From the NCBI GenBank assembly GCA_038025085.1, contig CM076144.1, positions 33,695,501-33,759,500 on the forward strand: a DNA stretch of 64,000 bases, written 5' to 3'. The stretch comes from Tetragonia tetragonoides. Lineage: Eukaryota; Streptophyta; Magnoliopsida; Caryophyllales; Aizoaceae. Position 1 is the first letter of the stretch; each line of letters begins with the position of its first letter. The notes below the pieces were generated by a model, which saw only the letters and a list, made by a program, of their open reading frames with translations, did no database searches and was not told the DNA's origin. This document shows positions 45,651 to 57,112 of this stretch, piece after piece. Made by a program: the position numbers and the translations under genes.

Positions 45651-46457
45651 CTAATCCTCTTTGTCAATTTGATAGACAGAGATGAGATTGACTTCTCCAT
45701 CAATTTTTTCTTCAAGTGGCGCCACAACCCACTCTTTGCATATAGGGATGGACATGTGATCCTTTGCCTTTAGTGCCAAAGTGGCTGCCAGATTTGCAAG
45801 TGCGTCGGCCATCTTGTTGGCACTCCTTGGAACATGTCCCAACTTGACTGTGTTGAGCTTATCCAACAATTGCGAGGCGTATTGGTGATATGGGATCAAG
45901 TCCTCCTTCTTGACTTCATAGTCATTGAGAAGTTGGTTTATCACCAATTGCAAATCACCATATATATCACAATCCTTGACTCCTATTTCCAGTGCCATTT
46001 GAAGACCAAAAATGAGAGCTTGATACTCGGCCACATTGTTGAAAAATAACTGAGCACGCGTAAAGGAGTATGGCAATACATGTTTTTCTGGAGATATGAA
46101 GACTACTTCCGCTCCAGCACCGTCTTGGTGTGCGACCCCTTCAAAATACATTTCCCATGGAGGCACTACTTCAATAAGGAACACTTCTTCACCTGGCAGG
46201 TCGACTGTGAGTTCCCATTCTGCAGGGATGGAGTGATCGGCTAGAAAGTCGGCCAATGCTTGCCCCTTGATGGCCTTTTGAGACACATACTCAATGTCGT
46301 GTTTCTTAATCAGTACTGCCCATTTGGCAAGTCGCCCTGACAAGACCGGCCTTGACAATATGTACTTGATAGGGTCAGCTTTGGATATGATCCTCATTGC
46401 GTGCGCTTGCATGCAGTGCTTCAACTTTTGGATTGCGAAAATTAGCGCCAAGCACAT
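45651..46457 (-). pseudogene. Element C first RNase H end and second (Tat) RNase H
   Basis: 268 open codons. MCLALIFAIQKLKHCMQAH and IKYILSRPVLSGRLAKWAV close the first RNase H. From about residue 100 the second RNase H reads PPWEMYFEGVAHQDGAG, FNNVAEYQALIFGLQMAL, IYGDLQLVINQLL and ANKMADALANLAATL. The usual FDGAS is FEGVA, so the first catalytic Asp is Glu. The other acidic residues are present (AEYQA, YGDLQ, MADAL). It is preceded by TAG at about 46478. Confidence 0.85.
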
Positions 46458-46478
46458 ATTTTCAATTGGTGAGTAGTT

Positions 46479-47640
46479 CTACTCTGCGCCTACCAAAGTC
46501 CGACTCAAGTAGTATAGATCCCTTTCCTTACCCTCTTCATTTTCTTGTGCATATAATGCCCCCAAGGATCGTTCTTGTACTGCGATGTAGAGGATAAGTG
46601 ATTTTCCATGAATTGGTGCGCCTAAAACTGGCGGTGTAGATAGATACTTCTTGATGCTATCGAAGGCGGCGCGACACGAGTCATCCCAATTAAATGGAGC
46701 ATCCTTTTTCATGAGATGACTAAATGGATGACACCGTCCTGCGAGGTTAGAGATGAATCTTCGAATGTATGCAAGACGACCTTGAAAGCTCCGAAGATAT
46801 TTAAGATTCCTTGGTCCGGGCATGTCTTGGATCGCCTTAATTTTAGACTGGTCAATTTCAATTCCTCTATGTCTGACAATAAAGCCAAGGAATTTTCCCG
46901 AAGTAACTCTGAATACACATTTAAGTGCGTTCATCTTCAATTGACATCTTCGGAGTCTTTCGAAGATTTGGCGAAGGTCTTGCAGATGGTTCTCTCGTTT
47001 CTTGGACTTGACCACGAGATCATCGACATAACACTCAATAGTTTTATGCATCATGTCCTCAACAATTTGCTGCATGTCTCGTTGATAAGTGGCTCAAGCA
47101 TTTTTTAAGCCAAACGGCATCACCTTGTAGAAAAATATTCCCTTCGTAGTACGAAAGGCCGTGGCTTCCTAATCTTGTGGCGCCATATGTATTTGGTTGT
47201 AACCATCGGTGCAATCCATAGAGGATAAGGATTCATGACCAGTAGTAGCGTCGATCATTATCTCTGTTAAAGGAAGGGGAAAGTCATCCTTTGGACATGC
47301 TTCATTTAAGTCCCGAAAGTCGACAAAAATTCGAAGTTGGCCATTTTTCTTCCTAACAGGAACAATGTTTGCAATCCATGTCGGATATTTAACCTCGCGA
47401 ACGAAGCCGGCTTTGATGAGCTTGTTGACTTCTTTCTAAATTTCAGGAAGTAACTCTGGCCGAAAGCGACGCAATGATTGCTTTCTCGAGAATACTCCCT
47501 TTTTTATTGCCAAGTGATGAACGATGACTTTTGGATCAAGTCCGGGCATCTCTTCATAACTCCAAGCAAATACGTCTTTATACTCTGAGAGAAGCTTGAC
47601 ATATTCCTCTTCTTCTTCAGGCATAAGTAGAAAGTGGGGC
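46479..47640 (-). pseudogene. Element C reverse transcriptase
   Basis: Begins LLSEYKDVFAWSYEEMPGLD, FRPELLPEI, stop, then WIANIVPVRKKNGQLRIFVD, KDDFPLPLTEIMIDATTGHE, YNQIHMAP, stop, KVMPFGLKNA, stop, ATYQRD, then MQQIVEDMMHKTIECYVDDL with catalytic YVDD, RRCQLKMNALKCVFRVTSGK, and the RNase H start PFNWDDSCRAAFDSIKKYLS. Stops at about 47436, 47172 and 47094 are all single-codon changes. The palm motif itself is intact. Confidence 0.85.
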
Positions 47641-47673
47641 GTGGTTCTTTTAGAGTTCCAAGGTTTAACTCTT

Positions 47674-48701
47674 TTAGATTATCCACTGTAGCTTGCCCCC
47701 ATCCTCAAGAGTTTCAGGAGCTTCTTCGGGCTCTATCTCAGTTGCAGAATCCACATTTTGCACTTCTTGCACAGATATATGACAAGATGTAACGATATCC
47801 TCTTCAAGTTTCACACTTTGTTGAGATGACTCTTCTTCGTTGGTATGAACCATTGTACGTCTCCTTATCTTTAGTGCACCGTTTGTGTTCACTTCTAATG
47901 TTGAGAAGCGTTTCATGCGAGAAGGGACGACGCTATTGATATCTTTCTCGGACGTGACGTCTTCTTTTACCCTCTCAGTGTGATCTCGTCATCGTCGCCA
48001 TTGCTTGGAAGGCCTACTTGCAGCGCCGATGCGACTAAAGCCAGAACATTTTTCCTTTGTAGGTTTATGATCATGTGACACTTGATCGTTTGAATCATCG
48101 TGTCGGTCACTTAACCTACTAAACACAGATGGGCGCACTGTAGAAGGTGGGCGCAATCTGTCGAACACCGAGGTTCTTGTACTTGGCTCAATCCTTTCAC
48201 TTTCATCATTGGTAACCTCCTCTACAGTAATGTATTGAGAGGTTGACCTTTGTGTCGGCGGCCAGATATCTTGATTGGTTCAGGGAGAGTGTATCCAAGA
48301 CCAACTTTAGGGACCCAAACGCGTCCTCCTTGTTGCTGCAACTTTGTTTGAGTTTTGGTAAGCCCATAAGGTTTAGCTTCAATGACTTTTCCCAAAGGCG
48401 GAGGATTATCAAAATTGTAGCCCGAAATCTCCATAAGCTTGTAAGTCTTAGGATCAAATTTTCCACTTGTGGAAGCTTCCTCGTCATTCAACATTTTAGA
48501 TGAGGGAACAAATCCAAGCATAGAAGGCTTCTTCACTTGAGTTTGTTTTGGATCTACCAAGGGAATAGTCGCACTAGATTTTAAAAGTTCAGCACTTTCT
48601 TTAAACATTTGCAAAGTAACTTTCTGTTCACACCCCTTACCTTTGAATTCTGAGAAAGGTGATTCTCCCTCTTTGCGGCGCGACCTTGGGATATGCTGCA
48701 A
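47674..48701 (-). pseudogene. Element C region between protease and RT
   Basis: Two open pieces (48701-48222 and 47916-47674) of low complexity. The first contains RSRRKEGESPFSEFKGKGCE, FDPKTYKLMEISGYNFDNPP, PLGKVIEAKPYGLTKTQ and VGLGYTLPEPIKISGRR, motifs seen between protease and RT of related Tat elements. The second is acidic. No catalytic motif is seen. A frameshift and stops lie at about 47930-48220. Confidence 0.6.
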
Positions 48702-48728
48702 CAGAGGGGTTGACGAAGGTGAAGGTGT

Positions 48729-50135
48729 TCAAGCGGTCTTCTTTTCGAGAAGGTTGGTGCTTTGACTTTGATTCTCTCTCTCCTTGCTTTCCTTCTTCTC
48801 GCTCTTAGGTGTTGGTACAACAGTTGGAGGAGAAGTAGTATCCTCTTTCTCTTTGACACTTCGTTTACCTATCGAGGAGATTGATGGTGGCAAAACCTCG
48901 CTCAAGACAACATTTTCTTGGTAGAATTTGGCATCCGCGAAATGTGACTCCGTCTTGGTGAATAGTTTGACCTCACCCAATATCTTTTTTTCTCCTTCCC
49001 TATAATACTTAAGGCATTGGTGAAGGGTGGCTGCAACAACACCATTTTCATGAAGCCAAGGACGTCCAAGGAGCAGCTTGTAGGATGTCTTTGAATCTAT
49101 GACGTGGAACAAGATAGTAGAGGACATGTCACCTGTAGCGAGGTCCACTCGAATCATGCCAATTGCACGTTGACTATCGAGGTTAAAACCCTGAATCACA
49201 AGTTGGCTTGTCATAAGTTCTTCCATAGAAATGCCAAGCTCCAACATGATTGTCTTGGGCACAATGTTGACGGCTGATCCTCCATCATTCAAGATGCGCT
49301 TAACTTTTTGCCCCCGGATATATCCAGAGATGAACAATGGACGATTATGGGGCTTTGACCCCAACAACAAATCTTCATCAGTAAAAGCCAACATGGTACT
49401 ACATGAAGAGCACTTGTTGGAGATTTCAGAAGATTCTCCAAAGTCTTTTACTTTGTTAGCGTAGAGCTCTGGATGACTTAGAGCTAACGCTAGCAGTTGG
49501 CACATCTCTTCGGGTATGTGGAAGGTTTGTCTCCACCCCATGCCTGAAGGAAGAGCTTCTAACACAGCAAGGATTTTAGCATCTCTCTCAGGATTTGGGA
49601 AATGTGAGGACCTTTTAACAGGTGTTTCATTTTCCTTTTTCCCCTTCTCTTGCCCGTCGTCTATTGTGTAGCACGAAACTACATGCACAGCAGCTGGAGT
49701 GAAGAATTTTTCTGGGAAGAACTCTTCCAATGTTACAGGCTTTAGAGGTTCTTGCTCGAGAAAATCAATGGGCAATGTGTGTGGCTTGATGCCCGCCTTT
49801 GACTTTTTCTTTCCTTTGGAGCGACGAGGGTTCTTCCTCTTATTTTGCCTTTTCTTACGACGAGGTGGGGGTGGTTGTGCTCGCACTTGCTTCCTTGGGC
49901 TTCTTCTAGTCACAAGGGTCCAACCTTCATCGTCATCATCATGATGAGAATGCTCAGCAAGGTTGTTAGACTCGACTTGTGGGAGTTTCTTCGTTACAGA
50001 CACGACAATAGGTTCTAGACTCCCAAACTGAATCATGCATAGTTGAGAAGACTCAAAGGATCCAAGTGTCGCTGAGGCATGGTTAGATTCCACAGTCTCA
50101 TCAACATCTAACAGGATCTTTCCTTCCTTAGCCAA
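48729..50135 (-). CDS. Element C protease region (open, 468 codons)
   Basis: An N-terminal acidic/basic low-complexity part includes DDDDEGWTLVTRRSPRKQVR and a Lys/Arg-rich run (a possible nuclear signal). The middle has LEQEPLKPVTLEEFFPEKF and LEALPSGMGWRQTFHIPEEM. The aspartic protease follows at about residues 265-375: NRPLFISGYIRGQKVKRIL, NDGGSAVNIVPKTIMLELGI with the DGGS active-site variant typical of Tat, GFNLDSQRAIGMIRVDLATG, LLLGRPWLHENGVVAATLHQ and CLKYYREGEKKI. A Ser/Glu/Lys-rich tail ends at 48729. Immediately upstream (about 50140-50200) is a degenerate zinc knuckle, YHRVLGHPLQKCITLKE. Confidence 0.8.
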   Translation of the reverse strand: MAKEGKILLDVDETVESNHASATLGSFESSQLCMIQFGSLEPIVVSVTKKLPQVESNNLAEHSHHDDDDEGWTLVTRRSPRKQVRAQPPPPRRKKRQNKRKNPRRSKGKKKSKAGIKPHTLPIDFLEQEPLKPVTLEEFFPEKFFTPAAVHVVSCYTIDDGQEKGKKENETPVKRSSHFPNPERDAKILAVLEALPSGMGWRQTFHIPEEMCQLLALALSHPELYANKVKDFGESSEISNKCSSCSTMLAFTDEDLLLGSKPHNRPLFISGYIRGQKVKRILNDGGSAVNIVPKTIMLELGISMEELMTSQLVIQGFNLDSQRAIGMIRVDLATGDMSSTILFHVIDSKTSYKLLLGRPWLHENGVVAATLHQCLKYYREGEKKILGEVKLFTKTESHFADAKFYQENVVLSEVLPPSISSIGKRSVKEKEDTTSPPTVVPTPKSEKKESKERENQSQSTNLLEKKTA

Positions 50136-50469
50136 CCCAATGATACGTTCCTTGAGTGTTATGCATTTCTGAAGAGGGTGACCAAGGACCCTGTGGTACC
50201 GAAAGTAGTTTGGGTCTGTAGTCTTTCGTGCTTCCTCTAGTCACTTGGATTCTGGTAACTCGATGACCTTCTTCTCTAACAAATCGTCTAGCATACCAGA
50301 TAAGTCAGAGTCCCGAAAAGGATACTTTTTTTTCTTGCAGCTCCTTAAGTGTGGGACGGTTATTTTCAATGTCCCTTGAGTATGAGCTCGCTGCCTTTTC
50401 CAACTTTGGCTTGGCAGAGATTTTCACAGGCATGGTGGAGATGCTCATGGATTCTTTAGTAGAACTTTT

Positions 50470-51132
50470 CTAAGACTTGTCGTTCTTCTTATAGTCCTTT
50501 TTCTCTTTCCTTGGCTCGGGGGAAGGAATGAGTTTGCCCCTAGGTCTGGCGATGGTAATCTCCATGTCATGTGCCCGTGTTGCCAACTCTTGAAAAGTTT
50601 TAGGCTTGATACCTTGCAAAATGTAGAGCAAGTTCCACTCCATTCCTTGGATGCACATCTCAACCGCCGAGGTCTTGGTGAGGCGATCCTTGCATTCTAG
50701 ACTCAGTGCTCGCCATCGATTGATGTAATCGACGACAGGATCCTCCTTCAATTTCTTTGTGTTAGTCAGTTCAGTAATGCTGACTATACGCCTCGTGTTG
50801 TAGAAGCGATTCAAAAACTCCCCTTCCATTTGCTCCCAACTGTTAATGGATTCAGGAGACAAGTCCGTGTACCAATCGAAAGCGATACCTTTGAGAGAGC
50901 GAACGAACTGCTTGACTAAACGGTCACCGACAGTTCCAGCATTATTGCACGTCTCTATGAAGTGCGCAACGTGCTGTTTAGGATTGCCCTTCCTGTCAAA
51001 CTGCTGAAACTTGGGAGGTTGGTAACCAACGGGCATCTTTAGAATGTCGATCCGCATGGTGTGCGGCTTACAATAATGATGGGAAGCTTGAGAGCCTCCA
51101 CAAAATTGCACCTTAACTGCGCTTGCTATCAT
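50470..51132 (-). CDS. Element C gag capsid part (open)
   Basis: 220 codons: MRIDILKMPVGYQPPKFQQF, DRKGNPKQHVAHFIETCNNA, LVKQFVRSLKGIAFDWYTDL, WEQMEGEFLNRFYNTRRIVS, DPVVDYINRWRALSLECKDR and GIKPKTFQELATRAHDMEIT. This is a clear retrotransposon gag domain. The gag continues upstream (51153-51401, a coiled-coil segment EEQLKDMQELLAKLSKESEE) and downstream through stops to the zinc knuckle. Confidence 0.85.
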   Translation of the reverse strand: MIASAVKVQFCGGSQASHHYCKPHTMRIDILKMPVGYQPPKFQQFDRKGNPKQHVAHFIETCNNAGTVGDRLVKQFVRSLKGIAFDWYTDLSPESINSWEQMEGEFLNRFYNTRRIVSITELTNTKKLKEDPVVDYINRWRALSLECKDRLTKTSAVEMCIQGMEWNLLYILQGIKPKTFQELATRAHDMEITIARPRGKLIPSPEPRKEKKDYKKNDKS

Positions 51133-51364
51133 ATCCTGAATATGTTGGACAGTCAGCGGGCTGGTGTGGGCTTCAGGATTTCCCTTTTCAATGTGCTTGG
51201 AATAGACAGACTCATCGCCTTCGCTGTCGTCCCCGTTAGACTCAACGATTGGTTTCTTTCCAGTTTCTTGGTCAAGGCAGCGATGTGCTCACTCTGACGC
51301 TTTATTTCAGCATTCTTCTCCTCGCTTTCCTTAGAAAGCTTTGCAAGTAGCTCTTGCATGTCTT

Positions 51365-51850
51365 TCAATTGTTCTTCCACAGTTTTGGCTTCCGTCGCCA
51401 TAACAGAAGCGACGTCAGACTGAGGAGGTTCAACAGTTTCTCGAGGCGGTGTGACTTCATCTGAGGAATGAGTTGAAGAATCGTTACTAGTAAAACGATC
51501 CTATACCTGGGTGATGATTGATACGTCGGATTGATGTAGGTGAGGATTTTCTCCGCCACATCCTTTGGGTTTTGCTTCCATGTTGAGGAAGCGGTAGTTC
51601 GTTCGGCTTTAGCTGAATGTTTGGAACCGAACACAGGGGTTTCGCGAGACCTTGTAAGGCCTAAGGAGAGTGCCTGAAAGGCAATGAAGCCAGCAGCTTT
51701 TGCCATACTCCTGGTTAGCCTTCGTGATTGCGCACTAGAGGTGGCAGCACTTGTGGATCGCCCAGCAGCGGATCCAGATGGTTTCTTGAGTGATCCAACA
51801 GCGGACCCAGATGATTTCTTCAGAGACTGAGAGACACTTCCTTTTGAGGC
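51365..51850 (-). pseudogene. Element C gag N-terminal basic part
   Basis: Likely start MASKGSVSQSLKKSSGSAVG at about 51850, just after the primer site. It carries a short internal duplication (GSLKKPSGSAAG after SLKKSSGSAVG) and the basic run SAQSRRLTRSMAKAAGF. Around 51500 the frame slips; sense continues as SDVASVMATEAKTVEEQLKD in another phase. So gag was longer and is frameshifted here. Confidence 0.65.
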
Positions 51851-51914
51851 CATGTCAACTGCATCGAAGTTGTGTTGATGATTTGATGAAGCGACAGAGA
51901 TGAGAGGTAGAGAT

Positions 51915-51932
51915 GTCCCACAGGGCGTGCCA
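51915..51932 (-). other. Element C primer binding site
   Basis: Minus strand TGGCACGCCCTGTGGGAC, five bases after the LTR end (TGTCTACA AATTT). The form TTTGGCACGCCC.GTGGGAC is usual at this place in Tat/Retand elements. I do not assign the tRNA. Confidence 0.75.
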
Positions 51933-51937
51933 AAATT

Positions 51938-52499
51938 TGTAGACAACAAATTTAATGCGTAGGCTAAAATAAGTTGAACAAATATAATTTTTATTGATTT
52001 GAATGTATGGGTTACAATCTCTATATTTTTTATTTGTTACAATGAACAAATAATATAAATCCTCTAATTCTGTCTCTCAGTTTGAATGTTCTTGAGCAAG
52101 GGTCTTCAAAGACTTAAATCTTGATCAAGGTAGCAATTTTGGTGGATGAAATGCTCTGGCAGGGCTTTCGGCTTGTAGATTTTCCAACCTCTGAAATGAA
52201 GTGAGACTTCGATATTTATAGAGAGGAACAGGGAGCTCCAATCCATTAACGGGATTAGTAGTCATGGACTGGCCCAATACTTTGACTTGATAGTCTTTTC
52301 TTATGCGTTTTGTCTATTTAACTATTTACTTGGCCCAACAGGTGTGGATTGGCCCAAGAGTTACATATAAGCCCATTTTGATGGCTTTTGGCCCATCTTA
52401 ATTTCCGGGATTAATTAATTAAATTAAGTTAAATATATTTTAACCCAAATTAATTAATTCAATTCAATTAAGGCACTTAATAAATTTTTAGTGCCTACA
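51938..52499 (-). repeat. Element C 5' LTR (562 bp)
   Basis: Same ends and length as the 3' LTR. The minus-strand TATA-like box TATAAATA is at 52213-52220, the probable promoter of the retroelement RNA. Confidence 0.95.
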
Positions 52500-52504
52500 C
52501 ACAC

Positions 52505-53710
52505 CATGTTAATTTGTTAGCCCTTGTTGAGACTAATGTGCAATCTAACCCCACTGAGCAAGTTATCAATCAGTTCGGATTCAATGAGTTTGATTTCATC
52601 CCATGCGTAGACTATTCTGGTGATATTTGGATTTTGTGGCCATCTCATGAGCATAAAATATCTATTTTGCATAAAGATTCAAGATTCATCAGTATGCATG
52701 ATGTCTGAAGACTTTGTTGGTAATGGTGCATTAATTTTTATATTTGTCTATGCAACAGCCCAAGCCAATCATAAGAACCAGTTTGGAAGGATTTACTAGT
52801 TTATTGCAGAAGTCTTTCTTCTCCATTTGTGATCATGAGAGACTTGAATAAAATTTCTTCTCCTTCCGAAAAATATCGAGGTGTTTCTCCCTCACATAAT
52901 AAGTTCGAAAGACTACTTTCTTTTAAATTTAATGCTAATGTTGTTGATTTGCCTTTCATGAATAGTCCTTGTAGTTGGAGGAAAAAAAACTTGTGGCTTG
53001 AACAATGTTTAAGAACGCATTGGTAGGGCATTGGTATCTCCCTATTGGCTTTGTGATTTACCCTCACCTAAGATTTCTCATCATGACTTTTTTTGGTCAG
53101 ACCATTGCCTTATCATTCTTCATTTTGATGCAAAGAATGCCTTTAGTCTTCCCCCCTTTAGATTTGAAAGTGCTTGGACACAACACAAGGTTTATGAAAA
53201 TATGATTCGCAAAGCCTGAAATGCTAGGATACAAGGATCTTGTCTTTTTCAAGTAGGAAAAAAGTGTAAACTTTTAAAAGCAAGTTCTAAAATGTGGGCT
53301 AAACTTAAATTTGGTAATATTGGTCGTCAATTTAAGGAAGTTGAAGAGAATCTTATCAGAGTTCAGAATGATTTAATTTCTAATTTGTTAGATCCAAACT
53401 CTATTTAGCTCCCGTCAAGATTAGCATCCAAAAAAGCTAGTCTTATAAACTTTAATAAGACTTATTGGTTTATATAATCTAGAGCCAAAATCTTCTCCTT
53501 GGAGATAGAAACACCTCCTTTTTTCAGATGAAAGCTTCGATTTGAAGAAATAGGAAAAAAAAAATCAAACTTTCTAAGCGTGGATGGTATCCATCTTACA
53601 GAACCAGCTAGTATCTCTTCAAAGATTACTGAAGAATTTAAATTAAGATTTGTTCAAGATAATACATGTTATGTGAACCCATTAGATGACCTTCAAGATA
53701 TTCTCCCTAA
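52505..53710 (+). pseudogene. LINE1 endonuclease and linker
   Basis: Continues from 37595: VNLLALVETNVQSNPTEQVI, FDFIPCVDYSGDIWILWPSH, then after stops MRDLNKISSPSEKYRGVSPS (the GDFN position reads MRDLN), DLPFMNSPCSWRKKN, and KISHHDFFWSDHCLIILHFD with the SDH active-site motif. APE-type endonuclease nicks the target DNA. Many frameshifts. Confidence 0.75.
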
Positions 53711-55827
53711 AAGTTAATGTGGAAGATAATAATAGTTTAACTAGAGACATTGGTGATGAAGAAATTAAAGAACCTTTTTTTTCTATTAGCCGTTAATAAG
53801 TCACCGGGTCCAGATGATTTTCCGGCAAATTTTTCCAAACCTATTGGCACATTGTTGGTCCGTCCATTTGTCGAGTGGTAAAAATATTTTTTCACTCTGG
53901 AAAACTCCTTAAAGAAATCAATCAAACTTTTTTAGCACTTATTCCTGAAATTGATAATCCTTCTTTATCGAACCATTTTAGACCTATTAGTTTATGCTCT
54001 ACTGTTTATAAGATTATTTTTAAGATTCTCACATCCCGTTTTAAAAACAATTATTGTGAAGATCATACACCCGTTACAAGGGGCATTTGTAGCGGATAGG
54101 TGTACTCAAGACAAAGTTCTTTTAGCCCATGAAGTATTTCATTCTTTCAGATCCAAAAAAAGGTAAGAGCGGTTGCTTAGCTATAAAACTAGATATGGAA
54201 AAAGCTTATGATAGACTTGATTGAAATTTTATCTATCATGTTTTTAGAAAATTTCGTTTTAATGAAAAATGGATTGGTTGGATAAAAGAATGCATCTCTA
54301 TAATCTATTTTTCATTTCATGTCGATAATTCTCCTAGAGCAACACTTAGCCCTTCTAGGGGGATATGTCAAGGAGATCCTCTTTCTCCGTACATATTTAT
54401 TCTTTGTGCCGAAAGTACTAGCCAGACGTCTTCTGAGGGAGAGTGATAATTCCTCTAAAAGTATTGGTGTCAAGATTTGTCGAGGATAAACTCTCTTTTC
54501 TCACCTTTGCAGATGATACTATGATCTTTGCTGAAGCCTCAAATCAGAGTTGTCATAATACTACTAGAAAGATTTTGGACGAGTATTGTCGCATCTCGGG
54601 TCAGAAAATAAATTTTCATTAGTCTGCTTTTCAATGCACCAACAATGTAATAGTAGAAATAGTATTGAAGCTTTTAAAGGAGTTTTAGCTATGAGTCATT
54701 CTGTTTTGTCTAGACAAATACCTTGGCTACCCAATCATTAATGATAGGGTGAATGTCAATACTTTTAGTGATGTCATAGATCGTACTAGCAGTCACCTCG
54801 CTAAATGGAATTCCCTTTCCCAAGCAGGGAGAGCAACTTTAATTCAAGCTAACCTTGCTCCATCGCCTATTTATATTATGCAAAGTTTTTCCTTTGGAAC
54901 AATGATCTTGATAGTAAAGCTCCAAATCTTATAGGTTGGGATAAAGTATGTAGTCCTAAGAATTTGGCGGTTTAGGCCTCCGTAAAGCGGGAGCTATTAA
55001 TACAGCTATGCCAATCAAGTTAATTTGGAAACTCTTTTCTGAACCAAATAATAGATGGGCTAAACTTATTATCCATAAGTATTTGTAAGGCCAAGATCTC
55101 TTTTATTATATTAAAAGTAATAAAGTGTCTTGGCAATGGAAGAATTTAATTGAACTACGGCCTGTTTTTAAGAAAGATCTTTGTTGGCAAGTAGGTGATG
55201 GTATGAACATTAATTTTTGGAAGGACAATTTGGTCTGCCATTTTCCTCTAATTGATAAATTCCATTCCTTCAGCGTAAATGATCCCCTATTTGCTCTTAA
55301 TATTCCTGCTAGTATGTTTATTAAAGATGGTGTAGAATGGAATGTTGATCTTCTTTCCCAAGTTCTACCTCAAGAGATTATTGTTACTATTAAAGGTATT
55401 GACATTTCTTTTAACAATGTATTTGATAAATGTTATTGGGGATACTCTAGCAATAAGGTGAATTTTCAACCAAATCGGCCACTTGGTTAGCACAAGGCAT
55501 TCAAGAGGAATATAAGAAGAAATGTTATTTTAGTTGGATTTGGGAACTTACTCTCCCTAATAAGATTAAATTTTTCCTTTAGAAACTTTGTCTCGATGGG
55601 TTACCCACTAAGCAATGACTCCAATAAAGTAAGGTTTTTATACCCCAAGAATGTTTATTTTGCAATTACCACTCTGAAGATAAATACCATTTTTTTTACT
55701 GCCCTTTTTTCCAAATATGGGATGAGATCCATACTATTTTTCCAAAAAAAAAATGAATATTATAGTACCCAACTCTTTGTCCTTTGTTGAAAGCTTAAAC
55801 ATTTTGCATAATAACCTTTCAAAATGG
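53711..55827 (+). pseudogene. LINE1 reverse transcriptase and zinc-binding region
   Basis: Fragments in several frames: NQTFLALIPEIDNPSLSNHF, RPISLCSTVYKIIFKILTSR, GAFVADRCTQDKVLLAHEVF, KLDMEKAYDRLD, SRGICQGDPLSPYIFILCAE and LTFADDTMIFAEA (catalytic FADD). Then VIDRTSSHLAKWNSLSQAGR, PIKLIWKLFSEPNNRWAKL and a zf-RVT-like IKFFLWKLCLDGLPT. The 3' end of this piece is the left target copy of LINE2 (55816-55827). Heavily degraded. Confidence 0.8.
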
Positions 55828-55997
55828 AAATGTAGAGAGAGAAGCTCTGAGCTTATTTTCCATGCAAACATTAACCGCCACCATTGTTAATGCTTGCTCC
55901 TTCTTCCTCTTCCTCGATTCTCCTATTCTCTTCTCCTCTTATTTCCTAGTTTGATCGTCTGCTTCTAGTTTCCAATTTAAGCTCAATTTTGCTGAGA

Positions 55998-56942
55998 ATG
56001 GCGGAAATGGGTACATCATCTTTTGCTGATGCTCTACGACAAAATCGTCACCTCGATGCAGGTATGAAACTCCAGTTTGTGCCTAGTTCAGATATTGATA
56101 AATCTGTTATTAATTTTGTGGATTTTGATTGGAACGAGGGTTATGATCAATGGAAAATTTCTCTTGTTGGTTATGTTTTGCAATTAAAACCTACTGAACA
56201 AGCCATTAGGGGATATGTTAAATTGCAATGCAAAGATTGTGGAGAAATTGATGTGCATTTGATTGAGCCTGGTTTATTCTTGTTTCGTTTTACATCTGAT
56301 GAGTACATGTTGAAGGTATTTGAGCATGGGCACTGGTACTATAATAATCGTCCTCTGATTTTGAAACCAAGGGATGTTGACATGAATATTAGGGACATGG
56401 ATGTTACTAGGGTTCCAATTTAGGTTAAATTGCACCATTTGAAATACAATTTGTGGACTGTGCCTGGATTGAGTAGAATTGGCAGTGCTTTGGGAAAACC
56501 ATTATGCACAGATGGTATCACAACCTTTAAGTCCAAGTTAGAGTATGCTAGGCTTTGTGTTGAAATTAAAGTTGATGCTGCTCTTCCTAAGAGTCTGACT
56601 CTATGTGACCCATATGGGAAGAAATATGACCAGCCTGTTGAATACGAATGGATTCCTCAGAGATGCTCAAAGTGTAAGGTGTTTCGGCACTCTGATAACA
56701 GATGCCTGAAGTTCCCTGCAGTATGGAGAGCTGTGCAGGTTCAACAGCCAGTTGAGCCTGTGGTTGCTGAGATCCCTGTGCCTGAGATCAACGCTGCCCC
56801 TCAGCCTAATGCAGATCATGAAGGAACTGTATCTGAGCTTGTATCTAGTGCTGCAACTAGTGAGTCACATACTGCTGCTCAATCTCAGGACTCTGGATGG
56901 ATTGTTACTAACACGGTGGAAAACTATGCAACCAGTTGTTGA
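55998..56942 (+). pseudogene. LINE2 ORF1 (DUF4283-like, zinc knuckle), one stop
   Basis: Two collinear pieces, 55998-56423 and 56430-56942. The first: MAEMGTSSFADALRQNRHLD, WKISLVGYVLQLKPTEQAIR, DVHLIEPGLFLFRFTSDEYM and HGHWYYNNRPLILKP, the DUF4283 pattern of plant LINE ORF1. TAG at 56421-56423 replaces the Trp expected after VPI (usual form VPIWVKL). The second: HLKYNLWTVPGLSRIGSALG, VEIKVDAALPKSLTL and CSKCKVFRHSDNRC, a CCHC knuckle, then a Val/Pro/Ala tail. ORF1 is the RNA-binding partner of ORF2. Confidence 0.85.
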
Positions 56943-57112
56943 GAAATCTGGGACTGCTACTCAGAACAAGTTTGGTAATTTGGAGGGTGCACAGGAACAA
57001 ACAGAGTCTTCAGCTAACAAAAACAAGAACAAGAATATGCCTCCTCATAGTGATAGGACTCTTCGTAGTAAGGATGGTGGTTCCCAGAAGCAAGGGGGTA
57101 ATCATCCAGGAT

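Larger units (their letters stand above)
37596..52499 (-). mobile_element. Element C: 14.9 kb Tat-lineage Ty3/gypsy with an antisense PMD gene
   Basis: Minus strand order: 5' LTR (52499-51938), primer site, gag, protease, RT, RNase H, second RNase H, integrase, then 6 kb containing a gene on the opposite strand, polypurine tract and 3' LTR (38157-37596). Both LTRs are 562 bp and differ at about 20 positions by hand count (about two thirds transitions), which would place insertion at one to a few million years under usual plant rates. The CACAC duplication is perfect. Integrase is open for 408 codons; gag and RT have a few stops or frameshifts. Confidence 0.9.
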
